NCBI GenBank assembly: GCA_036796755.1
Contig: DAIRCJ010000045.1
Span: 1 to 12,604, forward strand
From: CALKMS01 sp036796755
GTDB taxonomy: Bacteria > Actinomycetota > Aquicultoria > SKW223 > CALKMS01
Reading direction: 5' to 3'
Length of the DNA stretch: 12,604 nt
Shown here: positions 1-8,136 of the stretch, in pieces
Layout: each line of letters begins with the position of its first letter
Numbering within the stretch: position 1 is the first letter of the stretch
The notes under the pieces: generated by a model
What the model was told of the DNA's origin: nothing
Databases searched by the model: none
The model's input: the letters and a program-made list of their open reading frames with translations, nothing else
Translations under genes and position numbers: made by a program

Positions 1-1146
1 CATTATTTAATGACACCAGGTCCAACTCAGGTACCGGAGGCCACTCTTTTGGCTCAAGCCAGGCCTATCGTTCATCATCGTTCACCTGCCTATACCGAAC
101 TTTTACTGGAAACCTTGGAGGGTCTCAAATATGTTTTTCAAACCAGAAGAGACATAATGCTTTTCGCTTCTTCGGGTACTGGAGCTATGGAGTCAGCGGT
201 AGCCAATCTTTTCTCTCCTGGCGACCGCGTTCTGGTTGCCTCTACCGGTAACTTTGGCGAAAGGTGGATCAAAATTTGTAAGGCTTACAACCTTGAGGTG
301 GTGGCTTTAGAGTATGAATGGGGTCAGAGATTAAATCCCTCCGACATTGAAGCCAAACTTCAGGCTGATTCCTCAATTAGAGGGGTTTTTATTACTCATG
401 CTGAAACTTCAACCGGAGTGGTTAATGAAGTTAAGAAGGTAGCTGAGATTACTTCCAGGTCTTCAGCTGTTCTGATTGTAGATGCTGTTTCCGGTCTCGG
501 CGCTTGCGAGTTAAAAATGGATGAGTGGGGGATAGATGTGGTTGTTTCCGGTTCTCAAAAAGCCTTAATGACCCCTCCTGGCCTGGCTTTTGCTGCCGTT
601 TCTGAAAGAGCCTGGGAGTTAGTGGAGAAGTCAACCTCTCCCCGATTTTATTTTGACTATCGGGCTTATAAAAAAGCGCTGGATAAACCCTCTCCCCAGA
701 ACCCTTACACTCCAGCTATCTGCACTATTATGGCTTTAGGTGAAAGCTTACGCTTGATCAAAGAGGAAGGAATTGAAAATGTCTGGGAACGCCATCGGAT
801 TTTAGCTAAAGCCACCCGTGAAGGCGTAAAGGCTCTAGGGCTTAAACTTTTTTCACCTGATGACGAAATGTGTAATGCGGTGACAGCCGTTAACGCTCCC
901 GAAGGGATTGATGGAGGGGCTATTGTCAAGTCGGTTCGGGAAAAACATGGTGTCTGGTTAGCTGGTGGTCAGGGGAAGTTGAAAGGAAAAATTTTCCGCA
1001 TTGGCCATTGCGGTTTTTATCTTCCCAGCGATATAATTGTTACCCTTGCTTCTTTGGAGAGAAGTTTGCTTGAACTGGGTTATAAACTTGAGGCTGGAGC
1101 TAGCTTAATAGCAGCTCAAAAAGTTTTTGTTGAGGCAGGCGTATGA
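1..1146 (+). CDS. Class V PLP aminotransferase, alanine/serine-glyoxylate type, 5' partial (probable serine-pathway transaminase)
   Basis: This is a cytosolic fold-type I PLP aminotransferase of the alanine-glyoxylate / serine-pyruvate family. Counting from the ATG at base 10, the MTPGPTQVP loop is at residues 1-9, the SSGTGAMES cofactor-phosphate loop at 54-62, the pyridine-binding Asp at 148 (VDAVSG), the Schiff-base lysine at K174 (SGSQKALM) and the substrate-carboxylate Arg probably at R320 (FRIGHCG). The three in-frame codons before this ATG encode His-Tyr-Leu, and family members normally read Y-L-M-T-P-G-P-T. I infer that the ATG is internal and the true start lies upstream of the window. 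The stop overlaps the serA start as ATGA, so the two are translationally coupled. Next to an ACT-containing SerA it probably does SerC's job on 3-phosphohydroxypyruvate. Serine-pyruvate or alanine-glyoxylate transamination remains possible, and the sequence does not settle the amino donor or acceptor. Confidence 0.9.
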   Translation, partial: HYLMTPGPTQVPEATLLAQARPIVHHRSPAYTELLLETLEGLKYVFQTRRDIMLFASSGTGAMESAVANLFSPGDRVLVASTGNFGERWIKICKAYNLEVVALEYEWGQRLNPSDIEAKLQADSSIRGVFITHAETSTGVVNEVKKVAEITSRSSAVLIVDAVSGLGACELKMDEWGIDVVVSGSQKALMTPPGLAFAAVSERAWELVEKSTSPRFYFDYRAYKKALDKPSPQNPYTPAICTIMALGESLRLIKEEGIENVWERHRILAKATREGVKALGLKLFSPDDEMCNAVTAVNAPEGIDGGAIVKSVREKHGVWLAGGQGKLKGKIFRIGHCGFYLPSDIIVTLASLERSLLELGYKLEAGASLIAAQKVFVEAGV

Positions 1147-2720
1147 AAGTTCTGATAACAGAAAAAATAGCCGAAGCCGGTATAGAAAAACTCAAAGCTG
1201 AAGGCTTCAAGGTTGATGTTTCGCTTGGTCTAAACGGGGAGGAGTTAAAAGAAAAAATTCCTCCCTATGAAGCGTTAATTGTTCGCAGTGGCACAAAAGT
1301 AACTGCTGATATAATTGAAAAAGCCGAAAATTTAAAGATAATCGGACGGGCAGGTATTGGAGTTGATAACATCGATGTGGAAGCGGCTACCCGGAAGGGA
1401 ATAATTGTTGCCAATGCTCCGCAAAGTAATATAATTTCTGCGGCCGAGCACACCATTGCTCTTTTGCTGGCTTTAGCCCGAAACATCCCCCAGGCTAACG
1501 CTTCTTTAAAGTCTTGTAGGTGGGAAAGGTCAAAGTTTGAAGGGGTGGAGATAAACGGAAAAACGCTGGGAATTTTGGGTTTCGGACGGGTTGGCTTTTT
1601 GGTTGCCCAGCGAGCCGTTGGATTGGGCATGAGGGTAATTGCTTATGACCCTTATGTTCCCCGGGAAAGATTTGAGCAAGCTGGCATTGAAAGAAAGGAA
1701 AAATTAGAGGATTTTCTGAAAGAAGCTGATTTCATTTCCTTGCACCTGCCTAAAACCAAAGAAACTCTGGGAATTCTTGGAGACCGAGAGTTTGAGATAA
1801 TGAAAGACGGAGTAAGAATAGTAAACACTGCCCGGGGCGGCCTTTTCAAAGAGGAGACCTTGGTTAAATACTTAAAGAGCGGAAAGGTTGCTGGTGCAGC
1901 CATTGATGTTTTTGAGGAAGAACCTTGCACTCAAAGCCCTCTTTTTGAATTTGATAATGTTATTGTTACTCCTCATCTCGGAGCTTCAACTTTTGAAGCT
2001 CAGGATAAAGCTGGAGTGATGATTGCTGACCAGATAATTGCCGGCTTAAAAGGGGGATTTGTAAGCACTGCGGTAAATATCCCTTCCATACCTCCTGAGG
2101 TTATGGAAGCTGTAAGACCCTATCTTGACCTTTGCGAAAACCTGGGCAAGTTCTTTTCTTTTCTTCTGGAAGAACAACCTTCGCTCATCTCCATTGATTA
2201 TGCCGGCGAAGTCTCTTCTCTGGAGACCAAACCCTTGACCCTGGCTATTTTAAAAGGCTTATTTGAAGCGGTAGTTGAAGAACCAGTGACCTATGTCAAC
2301 GCCCTTCACTTGGCTAAAGACAGGGGTGTTGAGATAAGGGAAAGCAAAACACCAACCAGCCAGGAGTACTTAAATTTAATAACTATCAGAGTTCCAAAAA
2401 CTAATTTATCCCTTTCGGGAACCATTCTCGGGCGCAACAACCAGCCCCGAATTGTTAAGATTTATACCTACGATGTTGATCTTGTTCCCTCTAAATATAT
2501 GCTGGTCATACATAATGTTGACCGCCCTGGAATGATCGGTGCTCTTGGCACTTTGCTTGGTGAAAAAGGAATTAACATCGCTTCAATGCAGTTTGGGCGC
2601 GAAAAGCCAGGAGGAAACGCCGTTTCTATTCTGGCTCTAGATAGCCCCATTGATACCGGAGTCCTCAAGGAAATTGAGGGTATCAATGGGGTGTCAAAAG
2701 CCATACCTATCCAGCTTTAG
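1143..2720 (+). CDS. serA: D-3-phosphoglycerate dehydrogenase, long form with ASB and ACT domains
   Basis: It catalyses NAD-dependent oxidation of 3-phosphoglycerate to 3-phosphohydroxypyruvate, the first committed step of serine synthesis. The 525-residue length matches the long SerA form. The substrate domain is roughly 1-98 plus 285-315 and encloses a Rossmann domain with G146-F-G-R-V-G151 and the adenosine-ribose acidic residue D169. The catalytic triad is R231 (NTARGG), E260 (DVFEEEP) and H278 (TPHLG). Residues about 316-440 form the intervening ASB domain and 452-525 an ACT domain (IHNVDRPGMIGALG), the usual site of serine feedback. The ACT domain argues for a biosynthetic enzyme rather than a short hydroxypyruvate reductase. 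The ATG follows a GAGGCAGG ribosome binding site and overlaps the aminotransferase stop by four bases. A 46-bp gap separates it from leuA. Confidence 0.97.
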   Translation: MKVLITEKIAEAGIEKLKAEGFKVDVSLGLNGEELKEKIPPYEALIVRSGTKVTADIIEKAENLKIIGRAGIGVDNIDVEAATRKGIIVANAPQSNIISAAEHTIALLLALARNIPQANASLKSCRWERSKFEGVEINGKTLGILGFGRVGFLVAQRAVGLGMRVIAYDPYVPRERFEQAGIERKEKLEDFLKEADFISLHLPKTKETLGILGDREFEIMKDGVRIVNTARGGLFKEETLVKYLKSGKVAGAAIDVFEEEPCTQSPLFEFDNVIVTPHLGASTFEAQDKAGVMIADQIIAGLKGGFVSTAVNIPSIPPEVMEAVRPYLDLCENLGKFFSFLLEEQPSLISIDYAGEVSSLETKPLTLAILKGLFEAVVEEPVTYVNALHLAKDRGVEIRESKTPTSQEYLNLITIRVPKTNLSLSGTILGRNNQPRIVKIYTYDVDLVPSKYMLVIHNVDRPGMIGALGTLLGEKGINIASMQFGREKPGGNAVSILALDSPIDTGVLKEIEGINGVSKAIPIQL

Positions 2721-2739
2721 CTTTTCTCTCTAACTCGGT

Positions 2740-2745
2740 TATAAT
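2740..2745 (+). promoter_or_regulatory. Candidate internal promoter (-10 TATAAT) before leuA
   Basis: A perfect TATAAT sits in the 46-bp serA-leuA gap. Upstream at normal spacing only a weak -35 is present (TTAGCT at 2717-2722, 17-bp spacer), and there is no TGn extension. If used, transcription would start near 2752, giving a leader of about 15 bases that contains little besides the GGAGG at 2757-2761. There is then no room for a T-box or leader-peptide attenuator. The hexamer could be chance in an AT-rich gap, but its position is right for separate control of the leucine genes. Confidence 0.4.
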
Positions 2746-2766
2746 CTTATTAATCTGGAGGTAAAA

Positions 2767-4287
2767 ATGAGCGATAAAATTTATATTTTTGATACTACTT
2801 TAAGAGACGGCGAGCAATCGCCGGGTATAAGTTTAAATTTCCGGGAAAAACTTGAGATAGCCGAGCAGTTAGCCCGCCTGGGGGTTGATGTTATTGAGGC
2901 TGGCTTTCCTATTACTTCCCCTGGCGATTTTCGGGCGGTAGAGACAATTGCTCAAAAGATTAAAGGTTCAACTGTCTGCGCTCTGGCCCGGGCTCTGGAA
3001 GGAGACATTGACTGTGCCTGGCAGGCTATCAAGGGAGCTGAGAGACCACGAATTCACACTTTCATTGCCACTTCGGATATTCACATTGAAAAGAAACTTA
3101 AAAAGACCAAGGATGAAGTGTTGAGGATGACGGAAGAAGCGGTTAAAAGAGCTCGGAGGTACACGCCGGATGTTGAGTTCTCTCCCGAGGATGCTACTCG
3201 CTCGGAATTTGAGTTTCTCTGTAAAGTGCTGGAGGTTGCTCTGGAAGCTGGAGCGACCACCATTAACATTCCTGATACTGTTGGCTATGCTCTCCCCCGG
3301 GAGTTTGGAGAACTTATAAAAAAGCTGGTAGCAAAGTTTCCAGTTTTGGGAAAGGAAGTGACTTTGAGTGTTCATTGCCATAATGACCTCGGGCTGGCTG
3401 TTGCTAACTCAATTGAAGCGGTAATTAACGGTGCCAATCAGGTTGAATGCACCATCAATGGCCTGGGCGAACGAGCTGGAAATGCTGCTTTGGAAGAGAT
3501 AGTAATGATTCTGGACACCCGCTACCGGACGGTTGGAAAGAAGACCACTATCAAGACGGAAGAGATTTCTCGCACCAGCCGCTTGGTGAGTGCTCTTACC
3601 GGTTATCCCGTTCAACCTAACAAAGCTATTGTAGGGGCTAATGCTTTTGCTCATTCTTCGGGAATTCATACCGATGGAATGCTTAAGGACCGCACCACCT
3701 ACGAGATTATTAATCCTAAGAAAATTGGGCTTTCCGAAAGCAAGCTTATTTTAGGGAAAACTTCCGGCCGTCATGGTTTAAGACAGAGGTTGATTGAGCT
3801 TGGCTATGAGTTAACTCCGGAAGAGCTGGACGCTGTTTTCCTGGCTTTTAAAAAACTGGCTGACCGCAAGTCTCAGGTTACTGATGAAGACCTTGAAGCT
3901 TTGGTCTTTGATGAACTTTACTCTGGCGGAGGCAAATATCAGTTAAAGGAGTTTGCCATCCATTCGGGGACAAAGGTTAGCCCTCAGGCTCGAGTGGTTA
4001 TAATGAAAAACGGCGAAATACTTGAAGCTGAAGCGGCTGGCGATGGGCCGGTGGACGCCGTGTATAATGCCATAGATAAAATCATTGGCCTTAAAACTAA
4101 CCTTACCAGCTTCTCAATTACTGCTCTGACTGGGGAAAAGGAAGCTGTTGGCGAGTCAAATATTCGCCTGGAAATCCAGGGTGAAAAAGTGAGTGGTCGG
4201 GGTGTTAGCACTGATATTGTTGAGGCCGCTGCCCTGGCTTACATCAATGCTATTAACCGCTATCTTATGCGTCAGGAAGAGGCTTGA
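2767..4287 (+). CDS. leuA: 2-Isopropylmalate synthase
   Basis: It condenses acetyl-CoA with 2-oxoisovalerate to (2S)-2-isopropylmalate, the first step of leucine synthesis. The 506-residue length is normal for full-length LeuA. The catalytic TIM barrel spans about 4-270 and opens with DTTLRDGEQSPG (R13, D14). The metal site is D14, H203 and H205 (VHCHND) and N239 (GERAGNA). The GEQSPG version of this motif is the isopropylmalate synthase form, unlike the GAQREG seen in the cimA product of this same cluster. A linker domain follows, then a C-terminal LeuA-dimer regulatory domain at about 385-500, where leucine feedback normally acts. The ATG lies 5 bases after GGAGG. The stop falls just before the leuC start. 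Homocitrate or citramalate synthase activity cannot be excluded, but the leuCDB neighbours make leucine synthesis by far the likeliest role. Confidence 0.96.
   Translation: MSDKIYIFDTTLRDGEQSPGISLNFREKLEIAEQLARLGVDVIEAGFPITSPGDFRAVETIAQKIKGSTVCALARALEGDIDCAWQAIKGAERPRIHTFIATSDIHIEKKLKKTKDEVLRMTEEAVKRARRYTPDVEFSPEDATRSEFEFLCKVLEVALEAGATTINIPDTVGYALPREFGELIKKLVAKFPVLGKEVTLSVHCHNDLGLAVANSIEAVINGANQVECTINGLGERAGNAALEEIVMILDTRYRTVGKKTTIKTEEISRTSRLVSALTGYPVQPNKAIVGANAFAHSSGIHTDGMLKDRTTYEIINPKKIGLSESKLILGKTSGRHGLRQRLIELGYELTPEELDAVFLAFKKLADRKSQVTDEDLEALVFDELYSGGGKYQLKEFAIHSGTKVSPQARVVIMKNGEILEAEAAGDGPVDAVYNAIDKIIGLKTNLTSFSITALTGEKEAVGESNIRLEIQGEKVSGRGVSTDIVEAAALAYINAINRYLMRQEEA
4275..4282 (+). promoter_or_regulatory. 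Ribosome binding site deciding the leuC start
   Basis: GGAAGAGG lies 7 bases before the ATG at 4290. Three in-frame starts are possible: TTG 4284, ATG 4290 and ATG 4296. The TTG is only 1 base from this site and ATG 4296 is 13 bases away. The spacing and the family-typical beginning M-G-M-T-I both favour 4290. Confidence 0.6.
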
Positions 4288-4289
4288 AG

Positions 4290-5594
4290 ATGGGTATGAC
4301 CATTACCCAAAAAATTCTGGCTGCTCATGCTGGTCTGGATAAGGTTGAGCCAGGAGAGATTATTAATGTGAAAGTTGATGGGCTGCTAGCCAACGATGTA
4401 ACTGCCCCAGGCGCTATTGAGCAATTCAAACTTACGGGGAGCGAAAAGGTATTTGATGCGGAGAAGATCTTTCTGGTTCCTGATCATTTTGCCCCCAATC
4501 GTGACATTCCCTCTGCTGAACAGTGTAAATTACTCAGAGAGTTTGCTTACGAACAGGGGATTACCCACTATTTTGAAGTGGGGAGAATGGGAATTGAACA
4601 TGCTCTTTTACCCGAAGAAGGGCTGGTTTTGCCCGGCGACTTGATTATCGGCGCCGACTCCCATACTTGCACTTATGGCGCTCTGGGAGCTTTTTCTACC
4701 GGCGTCGGCTCTACTGACCTCGGGGTAGCCATGGCTTTAGGCGAAATCTGGCTTAAGGTTCCCGCTACCTTAAAGTTTGAAATCAACGGCTCTTTAAAGC
4801 CCTGGGTTCGGGGGAAGGACATCATTCTTTACATCATTGGCCAGATAGGTGTTGACGGCGCTCTTTACCAGGCAATGGAGTTTACTGGAGAGACTATTGG
4901 TAAGCTTTCCTTGGATTCTCGATTTACTATTGCCAATATGGCAATTGAAGCCGGAGCTAAAAATGGAATTTTCGCTCCGGACGAGAAAACTATAAAGTAT
5001 GTTCAATCGCGAGCCCGAAGAAACTACCAGGTTTACTACAGTGACCCCGACGCTCCCTACGAAAAAGTCTATTCTCTTGACGCTGAAAAAATTGATTTAC
5101 AGGTGGCTTTTCCTTCCCTCCCTTCAAACACGAGGTCGGTTGATGAAGCTGGTGAAGTAGAAATTGACCAGGTGGTTATTGGTTCCTGCACCAATGGACG
5201 TCTGGAAGACTTGCGAATTGCTGCTGGGGTTTTAAAAGGCAAAAAAGTCCATCCCCGAACACGCCTTTTAATCTTTCCGGCTACTCAGAAAATTTATCTA
5301 CAGGCAGTTAGAGAAGGGTTGATTGAGACATTTATTGAGGCAGGAGCAGCTGTGAGCACCCCTACCTGTGGACCCTGTCTGGGCGGACATTCAGGAGTTC
5401 TGGCTAAAGGCGAGCGAGCTTTAGCCACCACCAATCGGAACTTTGTTGGCCGAATGGGCTCTTCAGAGTCTGAGGTTTATCTTTCAGGGCCGGCAGTTGC
5501 CGCTGCTTCCGCTGTTGCTGGAAGGATAGTTCCACCAGAGGAAGTTGTTTCTTCTGAAGTCTGGTTAGAGGTTAAGAAAGGATTGGAGGCTTGA
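4290..5594 (+). CDS. leuC: 3-Isopropylmalate dehydratase large subunit
   Basis: This is the iron-sulfur subunit of isopropylmalate isomerase, converting 2- to 3-isopropylmalate through dimethylmaleate. It also probably converts citramalate to 3-methylmalate for the CimA route. At 434 residues it is the compact form shared by archaea and many anaerobes, shorter than the roughly 466-residue enterobacterial LeuC. The [4Fe-4S] ligands are C300 (IGSCTNGR), C360 and C363 (TPTCGPCLGGHSG), and the GADSHTCTYGALGAF active-site segment is at about 121-135. The gene overlaps the start of leuD by one base (TGATG), as expected for subunits made together. The large subunit alone does not separate isopropylmalate isomerase from homoaconitase. 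The LeuD loop and the flanking leuA and leuB settle the call. Confidence 0.95.
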   Translation: MGMTITQKILAAHAGLDKVEPGEIINVKVDGLLANDVTAPGAIEQFKLTGSEKVFDAEKIFLVPDHFAPNRDIPSAEQCKLLREFAYEQGITHYFEVGRMGIEHALLPEEGLVLPGDLIIGADSHTCTYGALGAFSTGVGSTDLGVAMALGEIWLKVPATLKFEINGSLKPWVRGKDIILYIIGQIGVDGALYQAMEFTGETIGKLSLDSRFTIANMAIEAGAKNGIFAPDEKTIKYVQSRARRNYQVYYSDPDAPYEKVYSLDAEKIDLQVAFPSLPSNTRSVDEAGEVEIDQVVIGSCTNGRLEDLRIAAGVLKGKKVHPRTRLLIFPATQKIYLQAVREGLIETFIEAGAAVSTPTCGPCLGGHSGVLAKGERALATTNRNFVGRMGSSESEVYLSGPAVAAASAVAGRIVPPEEVVSSEVWLEVKKGLEA

Positions 5595-6097
5595 TGGTTT
5601 TTGAAGGAAGGGTTGTAAAGGTTGGAAAAAACATAGATACCGATGTAATTATCCCGGCTCGCTATCTGGTAACTTTTAACCCTGACGAACTTGCTAAACA
5701 TTGTTTTGAAGCTCTTGGTTCCGAGTTTAAAAATCGGCTAAAACCTGGCACCATTCTAGTAGCTGAAGAAAATTTTGGCTGCGGTTCTTCTCGTGAACAC
5801 GCTCCACTGGCTTTAAAAGGAGCGGGAGTTTCCTGCATTGTTGCCTCTTCCTTTGCCCGAATTTTCTTTCGCAACGCTCTAAACATTGGTTTGCCAATTG
5901 TAGAATGCCCGGAATGCATATCGGAGATTGAGGAAGGGGATTTGATAAGAGTTTCTCTAAAAGAAGGCACGATAACTAATTTAAGAACTGGAAAGACCTA
6001 TAAGTCCCAGCCCTTTCCACCTTTTCTGATTGACATTTTGAGTTCAGGAGGGCTTATTAACTGGACCCGGAAAAAGTTAAAGGAGGGAAGAAGATGA
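5594..6097 (+). CDS. leuD: 3-Isopropylmalate dehydratase small subunit
   Basis: This is the swivel subunit that completes the isopropylmalate isomerase active site with LeuC. It is 167 residues long, the compact archaeal-type LeuD. It carries NIDTDVIIPARYL at 13-25 and the signature NFGCGSSREHAP at 60-71. The substrate-side-chain loop reads Y24-L25-V26-T27. In the Methanocaldococcus pair studied for specificity, the homoaconitase subunit has Arg-Thr and the isopropylmalate subunit Val-Tyr at positions 26-27. Val at 26 therefore supports isopropylmalate isomerase, while Thr at 27 is the homoaconitase-like residue. The ATG at 5594 is preferred over the TTG at 5591 because GGAGG at 5585-5589 is only 1 base from the TTG and 4 from the ATG. 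The stop overlaps the leuB start as ATGA. Confidence 0.94.
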   Translation: MVFEGRVVKVGKNIDTDVIIPARYLVTFNPDELAKHCFEALGSEFKNRLKPGTILVAEENFGCGSSREHAPLALKGAGVSCIVASSFARIFFRNALNIGLPIVECPECISEIEEGDLIRVSLKEGTITNLRTGKTYKSQPFPPFLIDILSSGGLINWTRKKLKEGRR

Positions 6098-7161
6098 ACT
6101 CTTACAAAATCGCCGTAATTCCTGGAGATGGCACCGGTCCCGAAGTTATAAGAGAGGCCGTTAAGGTCTTAGAAGCTGCAGCTTCAAGAGCCGGGTTTAG
6201 ACTCGAGTTTAACTATTACGACTTTGGTGGCGAAAGGTATTTGAAGACGGGCGAGACCCTTCCTGACTCCGCTCTTTCTGAACTCAAGAGTTTTGACGCC
6301 ATCTTGTTAGGGGCAATTGGTCATCCCGATGTCAAACCGGGAATTTTAGAGCGAGGGATCCTTTTAAAAATTCGCTTCGCTCTTGACCAGTATATAAATC
6401 TTCGTCCGGTCAAACTTTATCCAGGGGTTGATACCCCGTTAAAGGATAAAACCCCACAAGACATCGATTTTGTTGTAGTTCGGGAAAACACTGAGGGCTT
6501 GTATGTGGGAGCTGGTGGTTTTTTGAAAAAAGGCACGCCTGATGAAGTAGCCATTCAGGAGAGCATAAATACTCGTCGGGGCGTTGAAAGGTGCATCCGC
6601 TTTGCTTTTGACTTTTGTCGTCAGCGTAATAAAAAGAAAGAGCTTACTCTTTGCGGGAAGACCAATGTCTTAACTTATGCTCATGATCTGTGGGAAAGAG
6701 TATTTTATGAAGTTGCCGAAGAATATCCGGATATAAAAACAAGCTATGCTCATGTTGATGCCATCTGTATGTGGTTTGTGAAAAATCCAGAGTGGTTTGA
6801 TGTGGTGGTAACCGACAATATGTTTGGCGATATAATTACTGATCTGGGCGCTATTATTCAGGGGGGAATGGGAATAGCCGCTGGTGCTAATCTGAATCCT
6901 CAGGGGGTTTCTATGTTTGAGCCGATAGGTGGCTCTGCCCCCAAATATACTGGGAAAAATGTAATTAATCCGCTGGCGGCAATTTCGGCAGCTCAGATGA
7001 TGTTAGATTTTCTGGGAGAAAAAACGGCTTCAGACTGGATTGAGAAAGCCATCATTAAAGTTACTTCTGAAAAGTTAAAAAGTTTAGCCGCGGGCAAAAT
7101 GGGCTATTCTACTTCCGAGGTTGGCGATATGGTAGCCCGTTATCTTTCTGAAGTTGATTAA
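6094..7161 (+). CDS. leuB: 3-Isopropylmalate dehydrogenase
   Basis: It oxidatively decarboxylates 3-isopropylmalate to 2-oxoisocaproate with NAD, and probably 3-methylmalate to 2-oxobutyrate on the citramalate route. The 355-residue length fits the beta-decarboxylating dehydrogenase family. Visible motifs are IPGDGTGPE (9-17), substrate arginines R94, R104 and R130, Y137, K189 (CGKTN), metal aspartates D222, D246 and D250 (DNMFGDIITD), and the cofactor loop EPIGGSAPKYTG (276-287). The substrate segment (LERGILLKIRFALDQYINLRP) resembles from memory the Mycobacterium-type LeuB rather than the Thermus type. Tartrate dehydrogenase and isocitrate or homoisocitrate dehydrogenase are relatives, but position after leuCD makes leuB the best call. 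A strong AGGAGGG lies 6 bases before the ATG, which overlaps the leuD stop. Confidence 0.93.
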   Translation: MNSYKIAVIPGDGTGPEVIREAVKVLEAAASRAGFRLEFNYYDFGGERYLKTGETLPDSALSELKSFDAILLGAIGHPDVKPGILERGILLKIRFALDQYINLRPVKLYPGVDTPLKDKTPQDIDFVVVRENTEGLYVGAGGFLKKGTPDEVAIQESINTRRGVERCIRFAFDFCRQRNKKKELTLCGKTNVLTYAHDLWERVFYEVAEEYPDIKTSYAHVDAICMWFVKNPEWFDVVVTDNMFGDIITDLGAIIQGGMGIAAGANLNPQGVSMFEPIGGSAPKYTGKNVINPLAAISAAQMMLDFLGEKTASDWIEKAIIKVTSEKLKSLAAGKMGYSTSEVGDMVARYLSEVD

Positions 7162-7221
7162 ATGATTTTTTCCTCTCCTTAAGTTAAAATAAAAAACCAA
7201 TTACTTTAAAAGGAGGAAAAA

Positions 7222-8136
7222 ATGCCTATACCTGAAGCCAAATACATCTGGATAAATGGAAAATTTGTCTCCTGGAAAGAAGCCAAGATTCATTTACTCA
7301 CTCACGCTCTCCATTATGGTTCAGGAGTTTTTGAGGGAATTAGAGCTTACAAAACCAACTCGGGAACGGCTGTTTTTCGCTTGACTGACCACCTGAAAAG
7401 ACTTTTTCGTTCCGCGAAGATTTATAAAATGGAAATCCCTTACTCAATTGCAGAACTGGCAGATGCTACCAAAGAACTTATTCGGCAAAACGGACTGGAA
7501 AGCTGTTACATAAGGCCAATTGTTTTTCGAGGTTACGGCGAGATGGGCCTTTTCCCTTTAAATGCCCCAGTGGAAACAGCCATTGCTGTCTGGTCTTGGG
7601 GGGCTTATCTAGGCGAAGAGGGAATTAAACACGGCATTCGGGCTAAAATTTCTTCCTTTCGTCGCATCGACCCGAATACTATGCCGCCTGCGGCCAAAGC
7701 TACAGGTCAGTACATCAACTCTATTTTGGCTAAAATAGAGGCCGTAGAAAATGGTTATGACGAGGCAATTCTTCTTGACACCCGGGGTTTTGTCTCCGAG
7801 GGTTCAGGTGAAAATATTTTCGTTATCCGGCAGGGAAAAATTTTTACCCCTTCTACCGCTGCCAGCATTTTGGAAGGCATCACCCGTGATTCGGTAATCT
7901 CCCTGGCTCTTGACCTGGGGCTTGAGGTTATAGAAAAGGACCTGGTTCGTTCGGACCTTTACTGGGCTGATGAAGTTTTCTTTACCGGAACAGCAGCTGA
8001 AATTGTTCCCATCAGGGAAATCGATGGTCGTTTAATCGGCGAACCTGGACCTCTAACCCGCCGTCTCCAGGAAGCTTTCTATGCTGTTATTCGGGGCGAA
8101 AACCCGAAGTATCAGGATTGGTTAGAATATGTCTGA
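7222..8136 (+). CDS. ilvE: Branched-chain amino acid aminotransferase
   Basis: This is a fold-type IV PLP transaminase making leucine, isoleucine and valine from their 2-oxo acids with glutamate as donor. Its 304 residues match the bacterial IlvE subfamily. It has the N-terminal YIWINGKFV and HYGSGVFEGIRAY segments (31-43), the Schiff-base K159 (MPPAAKATGQY) and the pyridine-binding E193 (VSEGSGENIF). The THALHYG and YIRPIVFRGYGEMG segments are characteristic of the branched-chain enzyme, against D-amino-acid transaminase or aminodeoxychorismate lyase. AGGAGG lies 5 bases before the ATG. The gap after leuB is 60 bp and AT-rich, without a convincing promoter. The 3' end overlaps cimA by 8 bases. 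Its position lets it finish both the leucine branch and the citramalate-derived isoleucine branch. Confidence 0.95.
   Translation: MPIPEAKYIWINGKFVSWKEAKIHLLTHALHYGSGVFEGIRAYKTNSGTAVFRLTDHLKRLFRSAKIYKMEIPYSIAELADATKELIRQNGLESCYIRPIVFRGYGEMGLFPLNAPVETAIAVWSWGAYLGEEGIKHGIRAKISSFRRIDPNTMPPAAKATGQYINSILAKIEAVENGYDEAILLDTRGFVSEGSGENIFVIRQGKIFTPSTAASILEGITRDSVISLALDLGLEVIEKDLVRSDLYWADEVFFTGTAAEIVPIREIDGRLIGEPGPLTRRLQEAFYAVIRGENPKYQDWLEYV

Noticed and set aside
2968..3381. A 137-codon minus-strand frame inside leuA.
   Set aside because: It is antisense to the conserved catalytic barrel of LeuA, and its low-complexity composition is what a shadow frame gives.
4284..4292. TTG at 4284 as the leuC start.
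   Set aside because: It is only one base from the ribosome binding site. ATG 4290 has better spacing and gives the family-typical M-G-M-T-I beginning.
4417..4644. A 75-codon plus-strand frame inside leuC in another reading frame.
   Set aside because: It is a shadow of leuC with no start signal or recognisable protein pattern.
4290..6097. LeuC/LeuD as a homoaconitase of lysine or coenzyme B synthesis.
   Set aside because: Val at LeuD position 26 instead of Arg, plus direct neighbours leuA and leuB, favour isopropylmalate isomerase.
6919..6954. LeuB cofactor loop reads EPIGGSAP rather than EPVHGSAP.
   Set aside because: Gly in place of His also occurs in enterobacterial LeuB (GGSAP), so it is normal family variation and not evidence of altered function.
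7162..7221. Promoter in the leuB-ilvE gap (TAAAAT at 7185-7190).
   Set aside because: No acceptable -35 at 16-18 bp; the only TTGATT is 25 bp away. The gap is simply AT-rich before a strong ribosome binding site.
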